DNA from: a virus
Length of the DNA stretch: 28,772 bases
Direction: 5' to 3' (one strand)
IMG/VR virus record: IMGVR_UViG_3300043466_003939
Coordinates: 1-28,772 of that record
Shown here: positions 1-7,622 of the stretch, in pieces
Layout of the letters: each line of letters starts with the position of its first letter
How positions within the stretch are numbered: the first letter of the stretch is position 1
The notes under the pieces: generated by a model
Told to the model about the DNA's origin: nothing
The model's database searches: none
Seen by the model: the letters and a program-made list of their open reading frames with translations, nothing else
Position numbers and translations under genes: made by a program

Positions 1-585
1 TTCAATCCACCCTGGACTTTCTTCTTCTTGTTTCATTATAGCATCTCTTCTGAAAAGTGTGGTTTTAAGAATAAGTTCTATCATATCCTCCTCAGTCACA
101 CCTTCAGGTTTTGTCTTTGGTGGAACACAAGTTTGAGCGTCTCTATCATCTATATTAAATTCAGAAATATAGATGTCACTTCTACCCATCTTACTTTGAA
201 TTTCACCTAAATAAGTGTCGTCAAACCATTCTTCAAAAAGGTATTTTAAGTAACTTGCTCTTACAGGAATATCAGACATCAAATCTTTAAATATATCATT
301 TGGAATATAAAGTGAACCTGAATCAAAATCTCTTTCTTCAGTTTTTCTTCTGTCGTCATATACATCACTATTATCTTCAAAAAATAATATAAGACTCATT
401 ATTTTTTTTCCATAATTACACCATTCAAAATCATGTCTTGTTTCCCACGATTTGTCATGATAAATTTTTGCGCCATCAAAATAGTTGTTTAACCATCTAT
501 AAACAACTTGTTCTATTTTTGGTGTAGGTTTTTCGTATTTTCTTTTAACCTCATCTTCTAATATCAATTTAATTAAATTTCTCAT
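1..585 (-). CDS. N-terminally tagged protein of unknown function (C-terminus cut by window edge)
   Basis: The frame is open from an ATG at 585 to the first base of the window, so at least 195 residues are present and the C-terminus lies outside. It begins MRNLIKLILEDEVKRKYE, the same amphipathic tag as the four genes upstream of it, with an [L/I]xE site (ILE) at residues 8-10. The rest is charged and rich in Asp, Glu and aromatic residues, with no signal peptide, membrane segment or domain I recognise. Its ATG overlaps the stop of the preceding gene by four bases (ATGA), so it is the promoter-distal member of the operon that starts at 2857. The tag suggests a packaged protein; the body gives no clue to function. 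Confidence 0.8.
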   Translation of the reverse strand, partial: MRNLIKLILEDEVKRKYEKPTPKIEQVVYRWLNNYFDGAKIYHDKSWETRHDFEWCNYGKKIMSLILFFEDNSDVYDDRRKTEERDFDSGSLYIPNDIFKDLMSDIPVRASYLKYLFEEWFDDTYLGEIQSKMGRSDIYISEFNIDDRDAQTCVPPKTKPEGVTEEDMIELILKTTLFRRDAIMKQEEESPGWIE

Positions 586-1019
586 TTGAATACAAATCTA
601 TCTGGATCTAATCTTTTTATATCATTAAATTGATCTTTAACCGTTAAATGTTCAGGAAGCATTTCGTAGATATCGTTTAACTCATTTTTAAGGATTTTAT
701 ATTCTTCAAACATTTCATCACTTGTCATTTCATGTTTAATATTTAATATTGAAACGGCATATGGATAATCTTCGTTAGATAATTCATCTCTGTTTTTTTT
801 ATAATAAACGGTTAAATCACTATTATAAAATTCTTTTAGTTTTTCTATATCACAAATAATATTAATATCAATTGTAAACGCACCCTCTATATTTAATTTC
901 CATCCAATAATATATGGATAAGTTTTTTTTAATATTTTTATTGTAATGTCAATCCCCTTTTCGAGAGTTTTTGAATCATCCGTTTCTTCTTTTAATATAT
1001 GTCTAATCAGTTCTTTCAT
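582..1019 (-). CDS. Tagged small protein, function unknown
   Basis: A 145-residue protein. I start it at the ATG at 1019, not the GTG one codon upstream, because this aligns the tag MKELIRHILKEET exactly with the neighbouring gene and gives a one-base TGATG overlap with the previous stop. The LKE at residues 9-11 fits the [L/I]xE prohead-protease site known from T4-type phages. The body contains YPYIIGWKLNIEGAF, which loosely resembles YPYIEGKLTV in the gene at 1351-1785, so these two may share a small alpha/beta fold. No membrane segment or catalytic motif is visible. It is translationally coupled on both sides within the 2857-to-1 operon. Confidence 0.8.
   Translation of the reverse strand: MKELIRHILKEETDDSKTLEKGIDITIKILKKTYPYIIGWKLNIEGAFTIDINIICDIEKLKEFYNSDLTVYYKKNRDELSNEDYPYAVSILNIKHEMTSDEMFEEYKILKNELNDIYEMLPEHLTVKDQFNDIKRLDPDRFVFK
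982..1019 (-). repeat. Tag-encoding DNA, copy A
   Basis: These 38 bases encode the first residues of the protein starting at 1019. They match 1314-1351 at 34 of 38 positions (differences at 987, 1008, 1010 and 1011). The match stops where the two proteins diverge, so only the tag segment is shared. Confidence 0.7.
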
Positions 1020-1351
1020 CACATTACTTGATTTAAAAACCTTTTAATTGTTCTAATAACTTTTTGTCTATATGGGTCAAGACTTTTACCGTATAATTCA
1101 ATTGGCTCAATAACATTACCATCAATTAACATATCAAATATTTGTTGAACTTGAGTTATTTTATTTTGAAAGTTACTAACACTATAAAACTCACCCTCTA
1201 AATTAAAAGTGATTATTTTAAATGTTATTGGTTCTTCTTCATCACCTAAATTTTTTTCTTCTACTTTATATCTTCGAAGTAAGAAATTCATGACCTTTTG
1301 ATCAATCTCTTCAGTTTCCTCTTTTAATATATGTCTAATTAACTCTTTCAT
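1019..1351 (-). CDS. Tagged small protein, function unknown
   Basis: A 110-residue protein beginning MKELIRHILKEETEEID. The first 13 residues are identical to those of the next gene, and the DNA encoding them is also nearly identical (see the repeat entries), while the remainder differs. The body is mixed charged and hydrophobic, with a basic, helix-like C-terminus (RQKVIRTIKRFLNQVM). No known domain is recognised. The ATG shares one base with the upstream stop (TAATG). The tag predicts prohead targeting with cleavage after LKE at residues 9-11. Confidence 0.8.
   Translation of the reverse strand: MKELIRHILKEETEEIDQKVMNFLLRRYKVEEKNLGDEEEPITFKIITFNLEGEFYSVSNFQNKITQVQQIFDMLIDGNVIEPIELYGKSLDPYRQKVIRTIKRFLNQVM
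1314..1351 (-). repeat. Tag-encoding DNA, copy B
   Basis: Partner of 982-1019, in the same orientation, encoding MKELIRHILKEE at the start of the protein beginning at 1351. Three of the four differences are silent third-base changes, which fits descent from a shared tag module kept under protein-level selection. Confidence 0.7.
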
Positions 1352-1785
1352 TATGCGTCGTATTCATCTTGGGATATTATAAACTCTAAAGTTATCATAA
1401 ATGGATCGTCACCAACAGCCTGCCATTTCATACCAATTGGCACACAAATCAATGTCCAATCATTGTCAGGTCCTCTTTTAATTAAACCACCTTTTTTAGT
1501 AAAAGTAAATTGTCTATTAATTTCATAAACTTCGTCTTCTAAAAGATCAATGTGTCTTCCAATTGCACCAAAATCATGGTCTTCGAAGTATGATTTTACA
1601 GTAAGTTTTCCTTCAATATAAGGGTATTTAGGGATAAATTGGATTTCACTTATTTCTACAGAATCAACATCAGAAGAAAGACTACTTTCAAAAATATATT
1701 GGAATTTTTGCATTGAGTTTCTAAATCTTTGTTCAAGATTATTATCCTCATCTTCTTTTAATATTTTTCGAATAATGTTTTTCAT
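1351..1785 (-). CDS. Tagged protein, function unknown
   Basis: A 144-residue protein. The frame could begin eight codons earlier, at 1809, inside the preceding gene. I prefer the ATG at 1785 because the protein then starts directly with the tag MKNIIRKILKEDED, as in its neighbours, and lies just after the upstream stop. The LKE at residues 8-10 fits the proposed cleavage site. The rest looks like an all-beta or alpha/beta domain (IPKYPYIEGKLTVKSYF, then DNDWTLICVPIGMKW). It shares the YPYI-G-L pattern with the gene at 582-1019. Function is unknown. Confidence 0.78.
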   Translation of the reverse strand: MKNIIRKILKEDEDNNLEQRFRNSMQKFQYIFESSLSSDVDSVEISEIQFIPKYPYIEGKLTVKSYFEDHDFGAIGRHIDLLEDEVYEINRQFTFTKKGGLIKRGPDNDWTLICVPIGMKWQAVGDDPFMITLEFIISQDEYDA

Positions 1786-1789
1786 TTCT

Positions 1790-2857
1790 TTAATGTTTGA
1801 ACATTTCAATTAGTATTTTGTTAATTTTTCTCCTGAAAGCTTCTTCCATAAAATTTGGATATGTTACTTTTACTAACTTTCCTGATTTGTCATAAACATT
1901 AGCCTCACCTTTTTTATTTAATCTATTTTTTAATAGGTTTTGTCTTATGGATGGATCCAATTCACTCATGAGTTCATTCCAAGACCTGTAGATTCTTTTG
2001 CTTCCTTCAATTTTATATTCGGGTGGGAATACTTCTTCCGAATCAACATCTTTTGATTTTATGAGTGCATTGTACCAATGTGGATATTCTTTTTTGAATA
2101 TACCTTCTTTACCTACTTCTTTTGCTTTTTTTACAATATCTTCGATTGAATATCTACTCTTTGCTTTTTCACCTTTTATGGCAAAATTTCTCGGGTTCTT
2201 AGTTTTTACATAATCAGCTAATTCAGGATCAATTTCTTCTAATTCTTCAATACTATTGATGTCGTGGAGATTTAAAGTTTCCCAAATCTTTTGAGTATCG
2301 TATTTTATCCTTTTTCTTGTGGCACCTAAATTCCCAATCATACTTGGGTCATTCAACATTCTGTATTCTGTACTATATAAATCATAACCAACTTGTTCCT
2401 GTTCTGCGGCTTCTTTGTCATCTAAATATTTGGCAACGATTACATCATAATTTGGCATAGGATCAAGACCTTGTTGTTGTCTTTGTATTATGTACCTACC
2501 AACGGCAGTATTTCTTTTCGAATCAGAACTACAATAGAAAGTGTGTTTTTTGTGTCTCCCTTGGACATCACATGTTAATCCAACATAAGCAACTTTTTCG
2601 GGGTATTCCCAAGTATAAACATATATTTTTCTTTTGTCGGGTCCCATAGCATCGTCAAAATAATGATCATAAGCTAATTTTCTTGCAACACCACCGTCAA
2701 CTAATCGGTTGTATAACTCTTCGTTTTTTTGTCTTAAATCTTTTAAACTGAATACTTTGTTAGTTAAAATATATTCTTTACCTTCTTGGTATAAGTCATT
2801 ATCGAAATTTTTTTCGATCTCCTCTAATAATATTTTTTTAATGAAATTTCTTAACAT
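1790..2857 (-). CDS. Tagged GIY-YIG nuclease
   Basis: A 355-residue protein beginning with the tag MLRNFIKKILLEE, followed by a GIY-YIG endonuclease domain at about residues 77-180. Visible motifs are YVY (79-81), YVG (91-93), the conserved Arg of GRHKKH (101), a Glu in EAAEQEQ (149-155) and an Asn near 176 (IGNLG). Before it (about 40-66) and after it (about 225-275, EYPHWYNALIK) are short helical segments like the DNA-binding repeats that accompany phage GIY-YIG and homing enzymes. Such enzymes cut one or both DNA strands with a metal ion. This is the first gene of a five-gene operon, with a TATTTAT element four bases before the ATG. It could be a homing endonuclease, but the tag suggests it is packaged and injected to attack host or rival DNA. 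Confidence 0.85.
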   Translation of the reverse strand: MLRNFIKKILLEEIEKNFDNDLYQEGKEYILTNKVFSLKDLRQKNEELYNRLVDGGVARKLAYDHYFDDAMGPDKRKIYVYTWEYPEKVAYVGLTCDVQGRHKKHTFYCSSDSKRNTAVGRYIIQRQQQGLDPMPNYDVIVAKYLDDKEAAEQEQVGYDLYSTEYRMLNDPSMIGNLGATRKRIKYDTQKIWETLNLHDINSIEELEEIDPELADYVKTKNPRNFAIKGEKAKSRYSIEDIVKKAKEVGKEGIFKKEYPHWYNALIKSKDVDSEEVFPPEYKIEGSKRIYRSWNELMSELDPSIRQNLLKNRLNKKGEANVYDKSGKLVKVTYPNFMEEAFRRKINKILIEMFKH

Positions 2858-2861
2858 ATAT

Positions 2862-2868
2862 ATAAATA
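2862..2868 (-). promoter_or_regulatory. TATTTAT element upstream of the GIY-YIG operon
   Basis: On the minus strand this reads AGTATTTATAT and ends four bases before the ATG at 2857. The same element lies upstream of most transcription-unit starts in this window. It is a candidate -10-like phage promoter; at this spacing the transcript would be leaderless or nearly so. The remaining bases of the 107-base gap up to 2964 hold no clear ORF or hairpin. Confidence 0.45.
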
Positions 2869-2964
2869 CTCCCTAACTCAAACTATTTTTAGGAATTCTC
2901 AACTATTGTATAGTATAAGATGTTAGCGTAAGTGTCTATGCAAATGGTCTTGCGGTTGACAAAA

Positions 2965-3375
2965 TCAGTCTTTTTTGTTCAGAGGTGCCTCTCCTTCAAA
3001 ATTTAAGCTTATTGTGACTTTAAGTCCCTTAACTCTTAAACTATGGAGATCCTCAAAATTTTGTTTATTTCTGTATCCTTCAATAATTCTGTCTTTTGCT
3101 TCCTGTGCAATTATTTCAGTCTCTTCTTTTTCAGTATCAGGATTAATAAAAGTTATACTACCAGTATTTAAATCAATTGATTTGACAACAATTTCCATAG
3201 TTTTACCTAAAGCTTTTGCCACTAATTTATATCTGTAAACTTTTTTGTTTTCGAGATCAAAAAAATTTACCGTACCGTCCTTTGACACACTTAGATGACT
3301 TGGTGGTGTGGTATCTTCATTTAAACCCATCAACTCTTTATTTCTAAAGAGTTCCTCAATTAATTTTCTCTTCAT
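2965..3375 (-). CDS. Protein of unknown function with variant N-terminal tag
   Basis: A 136-residue protein beginning MKRKLIEELFRNKELMGLNED. This is a basic amphipathic start with possible [L/I]xE sites at LIE (5-7) and LNE (18-20), resembling but not identical to the tags downstream. The body (about 27-136) looks beta-rich: LSVSKDGTVNFFDLENKKVYRY, then a stretch with IVVKSIDLNTGSITFINP, ending in a possible strand LKVTISLNFEGEA. No catalytic motif or membrane segment is seen. It is divergent from the + gene at 3431 across a 55-base promoter region and stands alone before the 2857 operon. Function is unknown. Confidence 0.7.
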   Translation of the reverse strand: MKRKLIEELFRNKELMGLNEDTTPPSHLSVSKDGTVNFFDLENKKVYRYKLVAKALGKTMEIVVKSIDLNTGSITFINPDTEKEETEIIAQEAKDRIIEGYRNKQNFEDLHSLRVKGLKVTISLNFEGEAPLNKKD

Positions 3376-3393
3376 AATATGATCTTATTAATG

Positions 3394-3400
3394 ATAAATA
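3394..3400 (-). promoter_or_regulatory. TATTTAT element upstream of the 3375 gene
   Basis: Reads GAATATTTATCATT on the minus strand, 18 bases before the ATG at 3375. It lies in a divergent intergenic region whose other strand carries a TAnnTTTG element for the + gene. Confidence 0.4.
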
Positions 3401-3416
3401 TTCATTTATTTTTTTG

Positions 3417-3424
3417 TATCTTTG
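3417..3424 (+). promoter_or_regulatory. TAnnTTTG (-7 type) element
   Basis: TATCTTTG ends six bases before the ATG at 3431. It matches the Bacteroidetes -7 consensus TAnnTTTG. No TTG at the usual -33 distance is seen. The transcript would have little or no leader. Confidence 0.45.
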
Positions 3425-3430
3425 TTTCAT

Positions 3431-3766
3431 ATGAAAACACTTAAATTTTTATTTATCAACTTTTTTATCAGAGACCATCAAAAAACTATTGATATTATAA
3501 ACCAATTGGATGGTAAACAAACAAAATTTTATACTCAAAAAAAATTACCTGAAAAAGTAAAAGTTTATGGTGACATGAGTTCTTTATTGTTACCTATAGA
3601 AGATGATTACGATATTATTGATGAATCAACAGAATTTTTCAAACCAAAATCAAAAAAAGATGAACTTTTGGAGGGTTTAAATTATTTGAAATCAAAAAAA
3701 AATAAAAGTAAAAAAGACAAAGAGTCAATTTACACTTTGGAATTGTTGTTAAAAAATATGAAATAA
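3431..3766 (+). CDS. Small basic protein of unknown function
   Basis: A 111-residue protein, one of only three + strand genes here. I use the ATG at 3431; a TTG three codons earlier lies inside the TAnnTTTG element. The N-terminus (MKTLKFLFINFFIRDHQKT) is hydrophobic but short and unlike a normal signal peptide. The C-terminal third is lysine-rich (SKKNKSKKDKES) and probably helical. No domain is recognised. It converges on the DHH fusion gene; a small hairpin (ATCCA-AAT-TGGAT, 3780-3792) followed by CCAATTTTTTT could end its transcript but lies inside the opposing coding region, so I do not list it separately. The host-type promoter hints at early expression. Confidence 0.65.
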   Translation: MKTLKFLFINFFIRDHQKTIDIINQLDGKQTKFYTQKKLPEKVKVYGDMSSLLLPIEDDYDIIDESTEFFKPKSKKDELLEGLNYLKSKKNKSKKDKESIYTLELLLKNMK

Positions 3767-3767
3767 T

Positions 3768-6596
3768 TTAAATTTTTGAATCCAAATTGGATCCAATTTT
3801 TTTGTAAATAGGTTTGTTTCCATGTGGTTCAATGTTACCAATGGGTGGCTCGATTACCGTAACTCCTAAATCTTTGAACTTTTGGTAATATTTTCTAACT
3901 TTTTGTTCTGTTGTATTTTTTAGTCCACCCCAACCCCAAGATCCTTGAACTACAAAAAGTTCTGCGTTTGGAAATTTGGATTCTATTTCAGTAATTAATC
4001 CACTGATGTCTTCGTTTGTGTTAAAATTTCCGTTTGTTCCAATAACAATTGCGATGTTTTCAACATTTGAAGACCCCTTATGTTTTTTTAGTGCCGACAA
4101 TAACCAACTTAAAGTTTTACCACCCAACCAAAGTGAATCTTCAGAACCTTGCGATGAAATCAAATCAAATTGAGCGCTACCATTAGCCACATAAGGCGCT
4201 TGTGAATCACCTATAACAATATTGGTGGGAATTTTGTTGTCATCGTCAATTAAAGATTTTGATTTGGATTTTTGTATTTTACTCATGTCTTCATCTTCGA
4301 AATTCTCTTCATCAACTTTTTCAATTATTTTTGCGATAGTTTCTTGATCAGCAACGCCTGTTGGTTCTATTGAATTTTTATCTTGAAAATCCATAACCGC
4401 TTTTTCAGTTTCAGGTCCAAACTTTCCGTCTACTCCCCATTCAGGAAGAGAGAATCCTAAGAATTGTAACGCTGTTTGAATAAGTTCAACACCCTCTTCA
4501 TATGAATATGGTTTTTCTTGTTTTTCAAAAGTTTCTTTTTTTTCGAAAACTTTCTCTAAATCATCAACAAAATTACTATCTGATTCATCACCCTGATTTT
4601 TTGGTTTTTTTCTGTAAGAAACAAAGTGTTCTGTTATTGAACCCGCTTTGACTGTGTATACTTTTTCACAACCAGCATATTGATCACATTTTTTTTCCAT
4701 TAAACTTTTACCTTTGGATGCATTGTGACCCATTCCACCTCTTCTATCCATTCTTGTGATAGCATTTTCTTTGTCTACCTCATCAAACTGAACTTTGATT
4801 TCAAAGTAATTAGGTTTTTTTACCATTTCAATATTTTCCATATCAGGTTGCACATAAACACCTTTTTGGTAAAGACTTTTGAGATGTTTATTAACTTCAT
4901 ATGTAAATACATTTGATAATTGGTGTATTGAATCACCAGGATTTATAACTGAGCTTTCAATATTGAATCCTGTTTCGGGTCCTTCGTATTTTATATCAAA
5001 AAAGTTATTTCCTTTACTAATGGATATTTTTGGTGAAGTAACACCATCACCATTTTCAAAAACCCCTTTAGACCAAGCTCTTTTTTCGGCTTCGGTTATT
5101 AGTTTTTTTAAATCACTTACTCTGTAAGATTCTATTAATTTTTTTTTTAACTTGAAATAATTTTCATTGGCAGGTTGTTTTTGTTCTTCTATTTTTGATT
5201 TTAATGTATCAACAAATTCTTTTTGAATTGCTTTCAAAAGATCAATGTAAGAAACTCTCTTTCTTTTCGCAGGATCATCGAATTTGCTTTTAGGGTATAA
5301 GAAGTTAATACCTGAGATGTTTGTAATACATTTGTGTCCTCCTGAGTTTGCCTGAATTACATCATAACCATTAACATAAACTCTGTTGAATAGTTTTTTG
5401 TCTTCGTAAGGAATATCTTTATATAAAGTCTGAGACATTTGTTGTAATTGTCTTTCTAAATCTTTTCCTCCTTTAACTGTGAATGAGGGTGCATTTCCAT
5501 AAATTGCTAACATGTCTTTGTATGTGAATCCTACAGATTTTTCATTGGTGTCCATTTCAGAAATTCTTTTAAGTGTTCCAAATGATACTCTCTGACTCTC
5601 TAACTCTTCTTTAAATTTGTCTAAAATTTCATCTTTAATTTGACCAAGATCTACACCTTTAAGTGCTCTTTCTTTTTTGTATGGATTACATGATGCTTGA
5701 ACCATACCCATTGGTAATCCTGTTACTAAGAATTCAGCGTTGGGGTGGTTTATGAAAGGTGTATATCTATCATATCCTCCAGGTTTCATTGATCCAAGTC
5801 CATACTGTGAAATAATTCCATCTTCGTAAGTAACACCTTTGTCTTTTCTTGATTGAATGTATGTTTCTTGATTCTTCATCAACTGTTCAATAGGTGTATA
5901 TCCTTCTTTCTCCATTTGATCTTTAATGTTCAAAAGGATATTTTGTAGTGATGGTTTAGAGTTCATTACCAAATTTCTTAAGAACTCAGGTTTGTTTTTA
6001 AATGCCAATAATAATTTATTAGCAACTAACCCCATCATTTTTTTGTTTTCTTTAACACCTTTTGTTCTATCTATTTTGAATAGGTATTGAACAACTTGTT
6101 CAGGTGTAATATCATATTTGGCATAATCAGCAGAATCGATCATTGATATGGTTTCAATGTCGTCTTGAGAGAATATATCTTTTGGTGATACGGATTGTGA
6201 AATTGTTTCAACATTAGATCTTGAAGATTTAAAGTTTGTTGAGGTTCCTTGTTCTACACCAGCCTGACTATCGTGGTGATCCGTATGTATAACAAACATT
6301 GGTTTACCGTGAGCAAAGTCTACTAACACTGGCATTATTTCCCCTTCACCTTCTACTTTTTTTATTGCAAATTCTTTAGAACCGTATTGAATGATTTCAG
6401 CATCAACAACTTTGATACCGTTTTGTTCAAGGTAATCCTTCATTGCTAAAGCAGTAGTTACACCATCTAAATCTTGGTGGAAATATATTTTTGCCATTGG
6501 GTATCTTTTTGCAAGAGCTCTGATATCTCTAATACCACTTTCATTAAGGATTCTTTTGTTTTCCTCCTCAATAATTTGTCTAATCAAATTTTTCAT
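3768..6596 (-). CDS. Tagged DHH phosphoesterase / peptidoglycan-binding / SGNH hydrolase fusion
   Basis: A 942-residue protein from the ATG at 6596; an upstream start at 6632 would hide the tag MKNLIRQIIEEENKR. Residues about 35-160 carry DHH-family metal motifs: HQDLDG (40-45), LVD (91-93), DHH (106-108) and DSADYA (154-159). A later SGGHKCITN resembles the GGH motif of DHHA1 domains, so a nuclease or phosphodiesterase acting on oligonucleotides is likely. Around 485-510 lies KKLIES then KKLITEAEKR, much like the N-terminal tags. About 695-760 is a PG_binding_1-type domain (GVDGKFGPETEKAVMDFQ). About 785-942 is an SGNH/GDSL-like hydrolase: IGDSQ, LGG, IGTNGN and a late EPHGN as possible catalytic His. 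Central parts are unassigned. The combination is unusual; internal cleavage into two proteins is possible. Confidence 0.82.
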   Translation of the reverse strand: MKNLIRQIIEEENKRILNESGIRDIRALAKRYPMAKIYFHQDLDGVTTALAMKDYLEQNGIKVVDAEIIQYGSKEFAIKKVEGEGEIMPVLVDFAHGKPMFVIHTDHHDSQAGVEQGTSTNFKSSRSNVETISQSVSPKDIFSQDDIETISMIDSADYAKYDITPEQVVQYLFKIDRTKGVKENKKMMGLVANKLLLAFKNKPEFLRNLVMNSKPSLQNILLNIKDQMEKEGYTPIEQLMKNQETYIQSRKDKGVTYEDGIISQYGLGSMKPGGYDRYTPFINHPNAEFLVTGLPMGMVQASCNPYKKERALKGVDLGQIKDEILDKFKEELESQRVSFGTLKRISEMDTNEKSVGFTYKDMLAIYGNAPSFTVKGGKDLERQLQQMSQTLYKDIPYEDKKLFNRVYVNGYDVIQANSGGHKCITNISGINFLYPKSKFDDPAKRKRVSYIDLLKAIQKEFVDTLKSKIEEQKQPANENYFKLKKKLIESYRVSDLKKLITEAEKRAWSKGVFENGDGVTSPKISISKGNNFFDIKYEGPETGFNIESSVINPGDSIHQLSNVFTYEVNKHLKSLYQKGVYVQPDMENIEMVKKPNYFEIKVQFDEVDKENAITRMDRRGGMGHNASKGKSLMEKKCDQYAGCEKVYTVKAGSITEHFVSYRKKPKNQGDESDSNFVDDLEKVFEKKETFEKQEKPYSYEEGVELIQTALQFLGFSLPEWGVDGKFGPETEKAVMDFQDKNSIEPTGVADQETIAKIIEKVDEENFEDEDMSKIQKSKSKSLIDDDNKIPTNIVIGDSQAPYVANGSAQFDLISSQGSEDSLWLGGKTLSWLLSALKKHKGSSNVENIAIVIGTNGNFNTNEDISGLITEIESKFPNAELFVVQGSWGWGGLKNTTEQKVRKYYQKFKDLGVTVIEPPIGNIEPHGNKPIYKKIGSNLDSKI

Positions 6597-6601
6597 CCCA
6601 T

Positions 6602-6608
6602 ATAAATA
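6602..6608 (-). promoter_or_regulatory. TATTTAT element upstream of the DHH fusion gene
   Basis: Reads AAAGTATTTATATGGG on the minus strand, five bases before the ATG at 6596. It lies immediately downstream of the terminator at 6619-6648, as expected for a promoter opening a new transcription unit. Confidence 0.5.
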
Positions 6609-6618
6609 CTTTATTAAT

Positions 6619-6648
6619 AGAAAAATCCCCACTTTTTAGGTAGGGATT
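6619..6648 (-). terminator. Rho-independent terminator after yceI-like gene
   Basis: On the minus strand AATCCCTAC pairs with GTGGGGATT (nine pairs, one G-U), with a seven-base loop, and the stem runs into TTTTTCT. It lies 30 bases after the stop of the YceI-like gene and separates that operon from the DHH fusion gene. Confidence 0.72.
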
Positions 6649-6677
6649 ATTTATTTTAGTCTTGTAGAATAATTTTA

Positions 6678-7229
6678 TTATTCCGCAATCTCAGACTGTG
6701 GTTCCATTTCACCTGCCAATTCCATCATTTGAACATCCAAGTTTAATTTAACCTCATCACTTAATAAAACACCACCTGTCTCAAGTGTTGCATTCCAAGT
6801 AAGTTCGAAATCAGATCTGTTGATAGTTCCTGAGATCTCAAATCCGTGTTTTGTGTTACCCCATGGATCAACTGATTTACCATTATATTCAACTACCAAA
6901 TCAATTGTTTTAGTTGTATCTTTAATTGTCATTTCACCTCTCATCTTACCGTCAGTAAGGTTCAAGTATGTTGATTCAAAATACATTTTAGGAAATCTCT
7001 CTGTATGAAAGAAATCTTCTCCATTAAGATGTGCGTCTCTATCACTATTTCCTGTTGATATTGAGTTAACTTCAGCTTCAAAACGAATCTGAGCATCAGT
7101 CATATCTTCCATAGTATAAGACAAACCACCTGAGTAATTAGTTAATGTCCCTTTTACATTTGAGACCATGAGGTGTCTGATTTTAAAACCCAAATCAGAA
7201 TGGGCAGGATCAATTACAAGTTGTTTCAT
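6678..7229 (-). CDS. YceI family protein
   Basis: A 183-residue protein with the YceI pattern along its length: an N-terminal LVIDPAHSDLGFKIRHLMVS, then VKGTLTNYSG, FEAEVNSISTGNSDRDAHL, FFHTERFPKMYFEST, and a final beta-barrel part with WGNTKHGFEISGTINRSDF. Family members form a lipocalin-like barrel that binds isoprenoid or other amphiphilic lipids. Many are periplasmic, but no signal peptide is present here, so it is probably cytoplasmic. It follows a small secreted protein by five bases in a two-gene operon and ends at a clear terminator. The family is common in Bacteroidetes, so capture from a host is plausible. The role in a phage is unknown. Confidence 0.9.
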   Translation of the reverse strand: MKQLVIDPAHSDLGFKIRHLMVSNVKGTLTNYSGGLSYTMEDMTDAQIRFEAEVNSISTGNSDRDAHLNGEDFFHTERFPKMYFESTYLNLTDGKMRGEMTIKDTTKTIDLVVEYNGKSVDPWGNTKHGFEISGTINRSDFELTWNATLETGGVLLSDEVKLNLDVQMMELAGEMEPQSEIAE

Positions 7230-7234
7230 TTTTT

Positions 7235-7570
7235 TTATTTTGTAAGTTTATATATGTTAGTATCTAAATCAGATTCTAAAATCATGTGGTAAAACCCCGA
7301 AGGTAAATCTTCTGAATAAAATGATATCAAATTTGTAGTATTTGAAGATTTAAGAACCTCACCCCCCGAATTAACTAAATAAAAGTTAACAGGGTTAGAC
7401 AATGAAAAAACAACAGTACCTGTCAATGTAATTTCTAATGGTATAACTTTAGATTCGTCGATCTTAATAAACTTGCTTTGCTCGTTAGAATGGGAATCAG
7501 AATTTGTTTGAGATAAACATACAAAGGTTAAAAATAGAATAGAAATTAAAGATAGAATTGTTTTTTTCAT
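7235..7570 (-). CDS. Small secreted beta-rich protein
   Basis: A 111-residue protein with a clear signal peptide (MKKTILSLISILFLTFVCLS, cleavage near residue 20). About 45-111 is a beta-rich domain (VNFYLVNSGGEVLKSS, then LPSGFYHMILESD) resembling the C-terminal beta-sandwich domains of Bacteroidetes secreted proteins, such as type IX sorting domains or DUF3244. This is a resemblance only, and the protein is too short to be a normal type IX cargo. It is the first gene of the operon with YceI; a TATATTTG element lies 12 bases before its ATG. Confidence 0.75.
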   Translation of the reverse strand: MKKTILSLISILFLTFVCLSQTNSDSHSNEQSKFIKIDESKVIPLEITLTGTVVFSLSNPVNFYLVNSGGEVLKSSNTTNLISFYSEDLPSGFYHMILESDLDTNIYKLTK

Positions 7571-7582
7571 AAAGTTTTTTTA

Positions 7583-7590
7583 CAAATATA
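7583..7590 (-). promoter_or_regulatory. TAnnTTTG (-7 type) element
   Basis: Minus strand TATATTTG, 12 bases before the ATG at 7570. A TTTG lies 15 bases further upstream, slightly closer than the usual 17-23 base spacing of Bacteroidetes promoters. Confidence 0.45.
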
Positions 7591-7622
7591 AACAAATCTT
7601 TTGAACAAAGAAAGGTATATAA

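Noticed and set aside
28-210. 60-residue + strand frame at the left edge
   Set aside because: It lies wholly inside the open minus-strand frame 1-585, which has a tag start and operon linkage.
1786-1809. Earlier start for the 1351-1785 gene
   Set aside because: It would add eight residues ahead of the tag and overlap the previous gene; neighbouring genes begin exactly at the tag.
6597-6632. Earlier start for the DHH fusion
   Set aside because: It would translate through the TATTTAT element and next to the terminator stem, and place 12 residues before the tag.
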